From the NCBI GenBank assembly GCA_963277665.1, contig OY728123.1:629732915-629796914 (forward strand): DNA of 64,000 nt, given 5' to 3'. Origin of the DNA: Viscum album. Taxonomy: Eukaryota > Streptophyta > Magnoliopsida > Santalales > Viscaceae. How positions within the stretch are numbered: the first letter of the stretch is position 1; each line of letters opens with the position of its first letter. Positions 35,655 through 48,431 of the stretch are shown here, piece after piece. The position numbers and the translations under genes were made by a program. Below the pieces are notes generated by a model. That model had not been told where the DNA came from and ran no database searches. It saw only the letters and a list, made by a program, of their open reading frames with translations.

Positions 35655-38600
35655 ATTCTCCATGATTCATGAAAAAATTCATGAAATATGAAGAAACCAT
35701 ATATCATATTGCTATTTTATTATCAACCATTATATACTATTATATTTTTCTCCATGGTTGGATATATAATATGAAATATTATTTTCCATTATAGAGTCAT
35801 ACTTAATGATATAGGATATCATAGGTGAAAACATAGTTCAATTCCTAATATTACATATATAAACAATATCATAATGTATGATATTGGTTACCATAGAATA
35901 CAATGGAACTATAAAAATTCCATAAAATAGTGTATTGTATCTTTAGTAAGATATAATGTATATCTTAAGAAAATATTTCAATTAATAGAGTTAATGTTAC
36001 GTAGTACATGTTTATTATTATGAAAGTTGTTTGTAAAGAGTGATATGGGTATGTAGGTTGGGGTTTTATCATATATATCACCTGAAAATCATTTTATATT
36101 AGATAATCCAGGATTTTTAATCATAAAACACGACTGATATACTTGAGGAGTCTCATGTACAATGGCTTGTAAAACATATAATTTGATATGAAAATATCTA
36201 AAAATGCAATATGGTAGAAATTTTTTTTATATATTGGAAGTATAGATTTAATTAAATAATTTATTAATTGTTTATAAATTGCATGAAAGGGTATTTTGGT
36301 ATATTTATTTAATTTATAAAGTGTTTATACATTGATTATTTATAAAAAGTTTATAAATAAGTAATTAATAATTATGAAAATTTTAATTTTTAAATATCTA
36401 TAATATTAAATTTTAATATTAAATACCTTTGAAAATCTCATGACATGAGTTATAATTTAGATATAAAATGTTTATATGGAAATTATAAGCATAACTTAAA
36501 AATTATTTATAAATTAAAAAATAAGTAAAATTATAAATGGGGTTATATATAGGTTATGAAATGTTCACAATTTATTAAATTTTATTATTCAAATTTAATT
36601 TTGTTATTTTAGAAAATTATTTAAACTATATCAAAAAGAGTTTTGATAATTGATGTGATCAATTTTTTATAGTATAATATATATGATATTTATATAATAA
36701 AAATTGTTTTCATAAATTAATTTAAATATAAAAACGTTAATATTTCATTTTATATCTTATATTTAATTAAAATCACAATTAAAAGGATAGTATAAAGGAT
36801 TTTACATTGAGAATAAATATAAAGTGTTTATATTTATTTATTTTTGGAATGTCCAAAACTCGTGGATAAATTATAAAGTGTTTATATTTGATGAAATTTA
36901 TAAATTGTTCATAAATGTCTGTCTCATGTTTAAATATATGAATTTATCATTTTCGAGTTTATTCCCTATTATATTAATAAATTTAATTGTTACATTATGA
37001 ATGAATGTATTCTTTAGTTAAAAGTGTTTAAACTACTTCTACTAATTTTCATACATGCATCTAAGGAGTTACATGCTAGGTATGATTATTGATTTAGTTT
37101 TATTCTACCTTAAAATTAGCATTTATTATGTTATAAGATTAATTTAAGAAGTTTATTATAGTTTATACATATTATATATTATAATTTTTATTAATATAAT
37201 AAGTGAAATATCTTTGGGTAGGGGGGATTTAGGTCAGACTGTTCATTGGCTTGATGGCTTATTCCTTATTTAGAAAAGTGGGGGTTGGCTATTTGTCTCC
37301 CCTAGATTACTCTAGTGGTGATAATTGATTTCATATAATTATAATACTTTACATGAAAGTGTTTCATTTAAATTATTCATGAGGTGAATTTAATTTTTTT
37401 AAATAGTTGTATTTTGATTTGGATTTTTAAGATAAGCCATGAGTTATACAAAGAGTTACATGTACACATGGATTGAAGATATTGATTTGGTGGAAGGAAC
37501 ATAGATTATATAATAAATAATTATAACCATGTATATATATAATGGGAATAACATGAGATAATATGGTGAGAATAAAATTCACTCTAAGAACACTATGTTT
37601 CAAATTCATTATAAAGTAAACACTTTTGAAGACCTTGATTATCCAACTGGGTAGGTAATGATAAATCTAGGTACCCTTAGATTAATTTTTTATAGGAAAG
37701 AAAGTAATAGGTGGAATTAATAGGAATAGGTTTATAATTTTTTCATTTTAATTGGGTTACATTTATCTAAGGGACCCTACCAGAATTAAGTTACTAGATG
37801 AATAATGTTTAGTGAATCCATATGATCGATTAGGATACAGAGTTATCCGCTCATCAATCCCGGATTCATATATGATATGATTGAAATGATGGACTATTTA
37901 AATATCTAGGTAATATGAGAAATGATAAATATTATTGTGAAATATATATCTTAGTCTAGTAAATGGATATTATTTATATTAGAAGGGGCCACCATTTTAG
38001 TGGGAGCACAACAAAAAAAAGTACTTATTAAATGTAAGTAAAAAATGAAACCCATATTATAATAGATTATATTGTATATATATTGGAATCATCATCATCA
38101 AACATGAATTTTAGATAAATCATAGAAAAAAGATAATATTAATATAATAAAATTCTTAGACTAATATAGAGATTAAGAATTTTTCATAAGAATAAAAAAT
38201 TATATGTGTTAGGGAAACACCTTTATGAATAATAAAATGTTTAAATTATTTATAAAAAAAATCTATATTATTATAAGAATAATTGAATGATTCAATCAAG
38301 GTTTTAATTAAAACATTTACTGGTTAAGGGATTAATTCTATAATCTTTGATGGAAATGTTCTGACAATGTGAATTAGATCAATAAATGTTTACCCAATTT
38401 GGTCAAAGTGTTGAGTATAAATGATCATGAAACATGATATATTGGATTTGGTTTTATGTTGATAGTACAAGATTAAATAAAATTTATCTAGAAATCCCAA
38501 CAATGTTTCTTCAAAATGGTCGGAAAAGGTCATTGAAATCTAAAGTTAAAGTAAGGAAGAAAATAAATTATTTCCACATGATTGGATTGTCTTTGATATC

Positions 38601-41285
38601 TTAAGGGGTTAAATAAACACTATGTAATTCCCATGTCTAGTAATAGTGATATAGAAATAAGTTGTTCTATTTTTATGGTATATGATAACAATAGTATGTT
38701 TTTAATGTTTTTTTAAATATTCTTGAGTTTAAAATAAAAGATATAATTGAAAAATCTTGTGGTTTGAATTTAGATGACAAATTAAATGGTTTCTAATTCA
38801 TAAAGTTAAATACATAGGAATATATTTATGATATATGGATATAAATAATGGATGTTTATTTTCATTTTATTTCTCCTATATTATATGATAATTATATATA
38901 TATAAGTATTTGTTAAAAATAGTATGATATGATTGTTTTTATTCACATCATATATGATTCATCAGATTCTATAACATATTTGAAAAGGAGAAATTGATAA
39001 TTTTTTAATCAAGGATAAAATAATTTATCTAGGATGTTTGTTAAAATATAAGTTATATGATCCCACAACCATTTAGTGAAATAGTTTTAAAAAGTATTAT
39101 TATTTTTTTTAAAAATTATCCAAACACATAGAATTTCATATAAGATATTATGTTCAGTGGTTTAATTATTAAATATATCTACTAAAGGAAATAAGTGTTA
39201 TCAATTATACACAAAGAAGTTTGTGTCTCTTATTATGATATTATAAAAATAATATATTGTCTAAGAGTATTTTTCAGATCGTGTTAAAACTTTGAAAAGT
39301 TCAAATATATAAAAAGATTATTCAATTAAAAATACGGAGTGAATATCACTTAATATCGTAATAGTTTTAGGGTATTTGAATAAAAAATTAATATAAATAG
39401 TGATGTTGGTCGCCAAAATATTTCAAGGATAAATTTTGATGGAAAGGGTTCCAAGGATGATGATGATGACAAACGTTTAAAGAGTTCTAAATATACAACA
39501 GAAGCAATTAACATTGTACTATTGAATGTTATGAAGTTAAGAAGTTTTAATACTTTTATCAAGGAGTTTAACATTAGTAATTTGATTCCCAAGTCACAAA
39601 ATTATTCAAACTATCCTACTTAATATATGTTACTCCTTAAATAATTTAGTGAGAGGGTTTTATCATATGGTCACATAGAGATATAATATGAATTATTTAG
39701 AGATGTAATGAGTTTAATATAACCCTAAAAGTAGAATAAACAAAATGTTGTTCAAGTAATATATTATATTTGATATGATGAGACTTGTCATTATTTATAG
39801 TTTTTATTATTATTTAAAGAGTTTAACAATATAAAATAAATCATTTTATGAAAAATCTTATCTTCTAATTTACCATTCTTTTATATTGGTAATAAATATT
39901 ACGTGAAGTGAAATAATAATTTACCACTCAAAGTTTTAATTTGAGTTATCTATAATCAAATTTCATCATGTAATATTACAGGTTCTAATAAAATGTTAAG
40001 GTTAACATGAGAAAGTTTTCATATAGATATATAAATATGATCATGAGTTATAAAATAGGATTTTTGTGCCGAATGACCTATGAATTATATGAGATAGATT
40101 GTCATACACTAGTTATTTGATATAATAGTATTTAATGTTTCAGTTTTGGATTTTTCTATACCCAAGGTTAGTGGGATACCTAGCATGATAAATTTAATAA
40201 TTTTATACATTTATTATACAATCCTTTAGGCTTAACTAATTGGGGGGTGGTTGTATATGTTACTAATTATGCCATTTCTTGGTGATTAAACAAGATGATA
40301 TTTTATCACTCATATGAAGTGTATGATATCTAGGACCTTGATTGAGATAGAATATAAGTGTATATTATCATTACTTGATTTGAAATATGATGTTATTATC
40401 ATTCAAATTAGGATAATGGGATGTGCTCATCAATAATGGTGAATTACATGTGATGTATTCATCAACCATGTAAATCTATAATATTTATAATAGGGAATGT
40501 ATAAGTAGAGATATTGGGTTGACATACTTCATATCCCATGGTTACTAAATATATTGGACATAGGGATCATATGGATATGCATGATTTCATATAATGCATC
40601 TAGTGAACACATATATAGAGGTATATGTGTTTGATAGAGATCACACCAGATCCATTCTTAGCTAGAACAGAATTGATGGTTTTTTAGAGCCACTCTTTTC
40701 ATATATTCATTAGTTTAGGAAATAATATTTGTTTTAAATTCTAAAAAGGCCCAGAGGTATCAATTTATTGTTAAATGAATTAGTATTTTGTTTTATAAAT
40801 CATAGAGATCGTATCTATAGTGTCTTTGAGTTTATATAAAATGATTTTTGGATGGGAATTACAAAGTTATTTCATATTATGTGATATGATTTGAATTTGA
40901 TGATAGATTTATGAAAGTGTTTTGGAAGATATCAAGAAATTTTTTAGATATTATTTCACAATTTTTTGTATATGTTATAAAATATAGTGAAATGACAGTA
41001 AGACTATTAGGATTTAGTGAAAGAGGAAGATTGATGGAGATATGATCAAAATACTATACACATATGATGTGTTTGCGATAATATCATATCATATGATATA
41101 TATATATGACATATGGTTTATATATTGGATTTAGTGGAATATTGTATACCCTTGGTTTTCATATCATAAATCATGATATATGATATCATTTTAGTACTTC
41201 ATAAGTTAGTGAACACTAATAGATAATGTTCAAATATCATCTATATAATCTATTGTTATTATGTTTCCTGAGATGAAACATTATA
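35655..41285 (+). other. Interior of the plus-strand LTR element, no coding recognised
   Basis: About 5.6 kb of very AT-rich sequence. I looked for protease, integrase, RT and RNase H motifs on both strands and found none I could defend. Repeated ATAAAGTGTTTAT words occur at about 36.3-36.9 kb. It may be a non-coding (LARD-like) interior or coding sequence decayed beyond recognition. The PPT before 41286 is poor. Confidence 0.5.
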
Positions 41286-41790
41286 TGTAACAAATCAAAA
41301 AGGGTTAAAAATAGTTGTGATTGACATTCCATTTAATAATACATTTAGAACATATGAGTAAATGCTTGAGAGGCCTGGGGAGTTCCCCCAATGCATATAT
41401 AAGGAGGCAATGGTCTTCATAATGGTGTGAGAGTTAATATTCTCATACTACTAAAAATTCCCCCATACCTAAAGCACTCTTATTATACCTCCTTTACTAC
41501 CTAAGATACTAGTATATTATGGATGGTAATAGGATCCAAACCTAGAATTAGATGATTTCATTTAGCCTTTGGATACCCAATTGAGGAGGGAATACAATGG
41601 TTTCCTCATAGTGACATTCTACAAATTTATAAACAAAGAGAGTAGGAGGGTAATTTATTAGTGAAATGTGCATAATGTTCTTTATTCATATTTATGCATA
41701 GTTTTAGTTTCATGAATGGTGATATTGGGATTTGAGGGTTTGAATTGATTTTAATACCTTGAATTTTTTTATTCGATCCATAGAAACCCA
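41286..41790 (+). mobile_element. 3' LTR of the plus-strand element
   Basis: Starts TGTAACAAATC and ends AAACCCA. It preserves the uninterrupted version of the 5' LTR and so shows the empty site (GGTAATAGGATCC) where the copia element inserted in the other copy. Confidence 0.65.
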
Positions 41791-42059
41791 TCAATTATAT
41801 CTTTATAATATAATATTTCAAAACAAATATATTTATATTTCAATATTAAAATATATTTATTCTATCTATTAAATTTATGTAAAAAAAATAAAAAAAATAA
41901 TTAAAACCAATAAAAAAATAATTTAACTCAAAGAAGTCCTTTTCCAAGGATCAACCAAACCCTATTTCAAATAAGTGTGTTCCTATAATAATACAAGTTC
42001 TTATTTTTATAATACTATATAAATAAATAATAACTAATTATAATTGAAATGATATATAA
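41791..42059. other. AT-rich spacer
   Basis: Sequence between the 3' LTR and the satellite array; nothing recognised. Confidence 0.4.
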
Positions 42060-44220
42060 TACATGAATTTTTTTATTAATTCACAATTTATTAATTCATA
42101 ATATTTGATATATATTTACAAACGGATAACATAATACCTAAAAATACATCATAAATTAATAAAAAACAATCATAATAAATATAAATTATATTTCAAAAAA
42201 TTCGCTTTGAATCATTATGAAGAGAAAAAATCTTAATTGAAGTGTATTTTATTTCAAAAATTCAAAAATTAATCTTAACTTGTTATCTTAATTTTCTTAG
42301 AAAATATAAACTAACCCAATCAGTTTTGATTGTTTCATAGAAATTTATAAAATAGTAAATATACATAATTTTGAAAAATCATATTGTACCATTAATCACA
42401 TATCTCATACTAAATTGATGAATAGTTTTTTCCTATAGTTGAATGATTAGTTGAAAACCATTATTTATAGTTTTTTGTGATAATCTAAGTTCATTATATT
42501 ATTTTTTATCATTTAACACAAATTAATAGAATTGGAAATAATTTTAATTATTAAAACACACTTGGTATTATTCTAGTAAAATTATACATTAATTTAAAAC
42601 ACTGTTCTTACTACAATTAAAAAATTAATTAATATCCATTGTATTAAATTTTTATGGAATTAAGATGGATTAACCTTCATTTTGATCATTTTATAAAAGT
42701 GTATATTACTTAAAAATACACTTTTAATCATTTTATCCACATTTGACATCAAATTGATATGCATGTTTTTCCTACATTTCATAAATGAATCAAGGATAAT
42801 TTTCCTAATGTTTCATGATAATATGAGATTATTACACATGTTTTTAATGTTTTCTTCATATTGTTTTGAATTGGTAAAACTCTTAATATAAAAACAAACT
42901 TTATATAATTCTATAAAAATCACATACCAGTTTAATATAGAATTTTCTCTTACAATTCAAAAATTAGTCAATGATTATTGTCCTAAATTTGTATGACTTT
43001 TGGATATTGTTTCCTCACTTTTTATCTTTTGAGAGATGTTTATAATGTATAAAAAATGAACTTTTAATAATTTAGGCCTCATTAAAAAATAGATTGATGT
43101 GATTTTTTTCCTATAGGAAATAAATGAATCCAAGACAAGTGTCCTAATTTTTTATGATATTTTGTGCTTATTTATTGACTTATTAATGTAAAATGAATAT
43201 TTGTAGAACAATAAATCATTTAAATTATAGAACAACCTTTTTTTTCATTCCATAAAAATAACATGTTGGTTTAACATTCATTTTTTCCTATAGTTCACCA
43301 ATGAATCAAGGATTATTATCCAAAATATTTATGACATTTTTTTTTCTATTTACTCTATTTTATTTATTTAGAGAACTTTTATAGAACTTAAAAATCATGT
43401 TTTAATAATTTTTGTGACATCACACACAAAATTTATGTATTATTTTTTAATATAGGATAAATTTTTCATAACAATTTGATATTTTTTCATGAGTTATCAA
43501 TGTTGGTTGTATGTTTGATAAATTTGAAATATGTTTATTTGTAAATAACAATTTTTTATCATCCCAGGAAAATCAAAATTGGTTTAAAATTTGGTTTTTA
43601 TATACTTTTAAAATACATAAACTATCTTTATAATTTTTTTATGACATTCACATATCATTTTCATAGTTTTGGTAGTTTGTGGAATTTATATAAAAGTTAA
43701 AAAATGGTAATCATTCTAGTCCCATCACAAATCAAATTGATTTATGGGTTTTTATTATATGTTATATATAAATCAAAGATCTTTGTACCAAAGTTTCATG
43801 ATAATATGATATTTCTATTAGAGGTTTGTATTATATTTATATTTATAAAATTATAAATAATTTTAATAATAGAAAATCTGTTTGTATCATTTTAGAAAAA
43901 TCAAACGTCAATTTTTCATCATGTATTTTCCTACAGGTCAAAAACATTTCAACAATCATTTTCTTTATCTTATTTATAAATTATGATGTTTTTAATATAT
44001 TTTTATCATTTTAAGAACTTATATAGAACCTAAAAATGAGAATTTAATTATTTCAACCACATCATATTTTATATTGATGTGTGTGTTTTTCTATAGTTGA
44101 AAAATATATCAAAGATTACAGTCTGAAGGTATTCAAATAATATGCGATTGTTTTATAAGTTATGAATGTTAAAAACATGTTTGTAGAACTAGAAATACTT
44201 TTAATAATTTTTATTTATTT
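42060..44220 (+). repeat. Degenerate satellite array, monomer about 170 bp
   Basis: A block of the form TTTTTCCTATAGTTCA..AATGAATCAAGGATTAT recurs, followed each time by ..ATGATA..TTTT.. and ..AGAACTTA.AAAAT.. text. Anchors by eye at 42254, 42432, 42610, 42771, 42949, 43110, 43287, 43447, 43598, 43754, 43930 and 44090 give steps of 178, 178, 161, 178, 161, 177, 160, 151, 156, 176 and 160. Twelve or so monomers are visible, heavily diverged. No coding; short ORFs such as 43826-44014 are chance. Confidence 0.7.
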
Positions 44221-46109
44221 AAAAATAAAATAAAAATAAAAACAGTTTAGGATAACACTATTTGATATTAATGACATCCCACTCTACGATGGTGTAATTC
44301 CATATTTTTCCTCTCAACTTCTGAAGTAAAATTCATTAGTAATTTTGTGGGGTACTTATATATAAAATAATAAAAATATGGTTCTAATTTATAATTTAAT
44401 ATATAATATCAATAAAGAATAATGTAAAATAATATCCTCAAGTATCAATTTCCCCAAATATTCACTACTAGTTAAACATGTGAAATTTATTTTAAATACA
44501 TAATATACTTTTTATATTATGTTTGTTGTTTACATGAAATCTTAATTTAGTCCATGAAACTAAAATAGATTTAGATGGTTACATTAATAGAAATAAAATA
44601 AATTATAAGGATGGAAACTATTAATAATGAAAAAAATAATTCAATTGAAATTTATTAATAAAAATATTACATATGTTATAGTCAGCCACAACTTTATGAT
44701 GTCTATAAACATTCAGACACCATGTAAACTGCCCATTATTTCTTAAAAAACCTATTTCCTTATTTAAATATTTTATATTTATAATGTACCCATAAAATTG
44801 GAATATGTATATATATATATATAAATAGTTAATAAATATTCCCAATGAAATCCTATTACTCTCATAAATACTTATTTAGGGATGTGAATTTATTAATGGG
44901 GTATGGCATATTTTATAAATTAAAAAAATGTAATAACCAAATTAATAGACATTAAGTTATTTTGGATACACCCAAATCATTGATAATTATATGTACTTTG
45001 TACTGATATATGTTTTTGTAACTTACTGACTTGAGTTCCACATGCCGGTGCCCTGAGAGGGTTGGTCAAATGTCCTCAGGCACACCTCCTTGTATGCCAG
45101 AGGCTGCTGACTAGTAATGAGTGTCTAATATAGATAACATGGGGAGACTATACTGTATTTATCCAATGAGAACGACAATGAAAATTAACAACCAATATCC
45201 AAATGATATAAATAATAACCAGAACAATACCATAACCAATATAGGCTAGTATCAAATGATAAACCAAATTAGGAAAATAATATCCAATCCAATGTTGTAG
45301 ATATTTTATGCCATATATGTATCATGTGTAAAATGTAAATCCAAAATAAAGACACACTGAAAACTCCCATAGAGGGCCCTAATATCATATCTGGTTCCCT
45401 CATCCATGCTCTATCCCAACTCATCCATCTAATTTTGGGCTATTTACCTTATACTTTCATAAAAACATGAATTCTATTTAGGTATCAATAAGAAAACTTG
45501 AGTTGGTTGTGAGTAAAACTTATTATTCCACCACTAATGGTTTCTAAAAAAACATTCATTATATAAAAATATATGAAATTTTATAAAGTATAATGTACAA
45601 AAAAATAATTAAAAAATAACTAAAAAAATACATTCTTAGAACCCATTGGTGAATCCAAGAGTTCATAATGAGACCTAAAACAAAAATACATTCTTTGGCT
45701 TGTGATAGATTCAGAACCATATTTCATGGTGAATCACAGTCCATTCTTTCATGGATTTTATTCTACATTTTATTCCAATTTCATATAAAAAACCCAGAAC
45801 CCTAGTACAAATCCAATAGCATGGGTCCTAGAATTTCATGTCTAGAACCCCATGGGTATTTGGAGCATTAATCACTGTCCCAAACCTCATGGGTGTTTGG
45901 AGTATCATTCCCTGTCCCATAAATTAATTCACATGAATTCATTGGGGGTCTAGAGCATCATGTATGGAACCACATTAGTATTTGGAGCATCATTACTTAT
46001 CCCACACCTCATTTATAAATCAATCACATATATCACATATATCACATTTATAAAGGGATATCATCATTAACCTTCTTATCAATTATCCAAATCACGATGC
46101 ACCATTTAT
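44221..46109. other. Non-coding sequence with a short degenerate tandem repeat
   Basis: AT-rich to 45 kb. A more complex stretch follows at 45.03-45.13 kb (TTCCACATGCCGGTGCCCTG and neighbours). At 45852-46010 a degenerate repeat of the form ATGGGTATTTGGAGCATTAATCACTGTCCC appears three times (45852, 45888, about 45973). A triplicated ATCACATAT lies at about 46022-46048. It may be LTR or 3' sequence of the gypsy fragment that follows, but I cannot prove it. Confidence 0.4.
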
Positions 46110-48431
46110 CAAGTTCAATCACCATACCTGCTTCTGAAATCTATCTACATTATAGTAGAATGTCTAACTCTCAACTGATGATACTTTGAAAACAATTTAA
46201 TCTTGGAGAAAACAATATCTCCTCTCAATTGGCCAAAAAGATCATGTATATATTGAAGTGGGTTATAGTTCTTCACAGTCATCTGGTTCAACTTTTCGTA
46301 ATCAATACATAAGCACAAGGTCCTATTACCCTTCTTAAAAAACATGACTGGAGAACCCCAAGGATACATACTTAGATGGATAAAACCCTTATCCCTTAAC
46401 TATTATAGTAAAGTCTTAAGTTCCTGAATATCTATTGGTGTCATTATATAATATAGAAAAAAAACTAGCTCATCTTCATAAATGAGCTCAATTATAAAAT
46501 CAACTTCCCTCTCAGGTGGCATCCAAGATAAGTTGTTAGGAAACACACCCTAAATCTTGTACACTATGGGTGGAAGAAGATCCTCCTTCACACCCCCATC
46601 ATATAGAAAAAGAATTGAAACCCAGGTGGTGAGCTCCCCCAGTTTCTAATGAACAAGACTTGAATGTCCTGCCTAGATGTCCCACTCCCAATGATGAACA
46701 TAATTGTCAACCTTAGAAGACATAAAATCCACTCTTCTTCAGTAAAAGTCTATGTTGGATCAAAATGATAATAACCAATACATACCCAAAATCAATTCAA
46801 ATAATGACATGTTAAGGATGTAAATATCCCAAAGGAAAGGATATTCCCCATCCTCAAGATAACACCCCTTTCATAAGAACATGTCTCTTGACCATACTAC
46901 CAAAGGCATATCGATTATCATAAACCCACTAAAAAACTCCTTCGTCAGACTCAAACAATTCACAAGTTATCCATATAAAAAATAATGAGCTTCTCCTATA
47001 TCAAATAAGGTACTAGAAAGTGTGGAATCTACAAGAATAGTACCTCTGGTTTTTGATGGTCCAACATATATATCTATAAGTGGAGGTAGAACTACAAGAA
47101 AATTTCCTACCCTTGTTCCCTATGTTGTAGTCTGATTACCCTGAGCTACACCAATCTGATGATATGGGTGATGTTTACCTAATGTACCATGTCCACAACC
47201 AGAAGCACCACGACAGGAATAAATCCAACTACTAGACTAATATTGGGTAGAATACCCCCTTCTAACACTCTGATTCTGCCTAGCTCCTCTATCATTACCC
47301 ACCAATTGTGGGTTCCTACAGAACCGTTGTAGATATCCTCTCCTACCACAAGTTCAGAAATCTTATGGCTGTCATGGGTAATGTCTATGGATGTTAACTA
47401 ACCTATCACACTGGTGGAAGGGCACTTGAGAAATGTGATGGGTAACAAATCCTTCCCCCTAGCCACACATCTTTCCACTGACCTGGTTACAATTCTCATA
47501 GATATGCTTCCTACACTCAAAAGGCATTCCTCTTGGTCTTCTAGAAGAAACAACCTATTCACTACTAGAATCCCCATTCAGGTTCCCCTTATATATGAGA
47601 TCCCAACTGACCACTTAAGAAAACATAATTAGTCTAAAGATGTTAACCAAGGGCTTAATCTCACATCTTATTCTATCTTGAAAATGCTTCATTGTAGTAG
47701 TCTCACACCCTTCCAATGCTAGAAAAAAGCACTAATAATTAAAGAATCATCCAATGTATTCAATCATGGATGTGTTCCCCTAGGTAAACCATATAAACTC
47801 AACTGTATTCTACTTCCTGAGCATCTTAGGGTAAAAGTGCTCCAAGAACTACTCCTAAATTTCCTTTCATACCATAATCTCCATATGTCTATCGTAAGTA
47901 TGAATTTCCTACCAAATATTTTCTTGACAATGTAACATATAAGCATCTAGTTTGAATATCTTCTTAGAAGGAGTCTTTAGTTGGTTAAGTATCATCGAGA
48001 TAGAGTTAATCCAGAACTGAACTACCTCAGGTTCACCCCCACTCTGGTGAATGTCAGAGGGCGATGAAACTGAAACTCCTATATCACGTCAGAAATATTT
48101 TACCCAAAATTACTTTGGTCACTTTCCATTAACTATATTAAGTGATTAAAGTTCTCATAGAACTGCTATTCAGTTTCATCACCCAAAACTATCAGAGCCT
48201 CTGATTCCACTAATGGAAGATCATTTCTAGAAATGTATTCATTCCATCCTATCAAAAAGAGTTATCTTGGAGGAATATATCTTAAATTAAAAACACATAT
48301 CTTAGGAAAAATAACACATTATTACAAAATTTTAAAGATAGGGGTTCATAATAATTCATAACAGGTCATCCCCCATATCCTATCACATGGTAAAAAACTG
48401 AGGTTCTATCACAACCTTCAACCATCCCTCA
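46110..48431 (-). pseudogene. Ty3/gypsy fragment: gag, protease, RT start
   Basis: A second gypsy lineage read on the minus strand. Gag at about 47.65-48.06 kb: HQSGGEPEVVQFWINSIEM, then EFLEHFYPKM-like and FQDRIRCEIKPLVNI pieces. Protease at about 46.85-47.03 kb: TLFDIGEAHYFL (D kept; S-G-A-S changed) and LFELILGMYWL. RT from about 46.55 kb: MPPEREVDFIIEL, then a 74-codon open stretch (46145-46369) with YPWGSPVMFFKKGNRTLCL, CIDYEKLN and FSKIKLFSKYHQLRV. It breaks off in RT near 46110. At its other end it is cut at 48431 by the LTR of the large gypsy element, which presumably inserted into it. Confidence 0.82.

Larger units (their letters stand above)
28574..41790 (+). mobile_element. Plus-strand LTR element, 5' LTR split by a younger copia insertion
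   Basis: LTR copies are 28574-28812 plus 35383-35639 (5' LTR, interrupted) and 41286-41790 (3' LTR). The two match in order, for example AAAAAGAGTCGTAACCGACAT against AAAAATAGTTGTGATTGACAT, TCATAATGGTGT-like words, TACCTATGATACTA against TACCTAAGATACTA, and CAATGGCTTCCT against CAATGGTTTCCT. Summed, the split LTR is about 0.5 kb, as is the 3' copy (505 bases). Both end CCCA. A Met-type PBS TGGTATCATAG follows the 5' LTR at 35644. TCAGT before 28574 and TCAAT after 41790 may be a mutated target duplication. The interior shows no recognisable gag or pol. Confidence 0.65.

Noticed and set aside
37980..38040. Copia RNase H or PPT in TTTTAGTGGGAGCACAACAAAA
   Set aside because: The neighbouring frames do not continue into RNase H motifs and no LTR starts there.
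42060..44220. Possible CRISPR-like array
   Set aside because: The repeats are long, contiguous and diverged with no unique spacers; this is a satellite.
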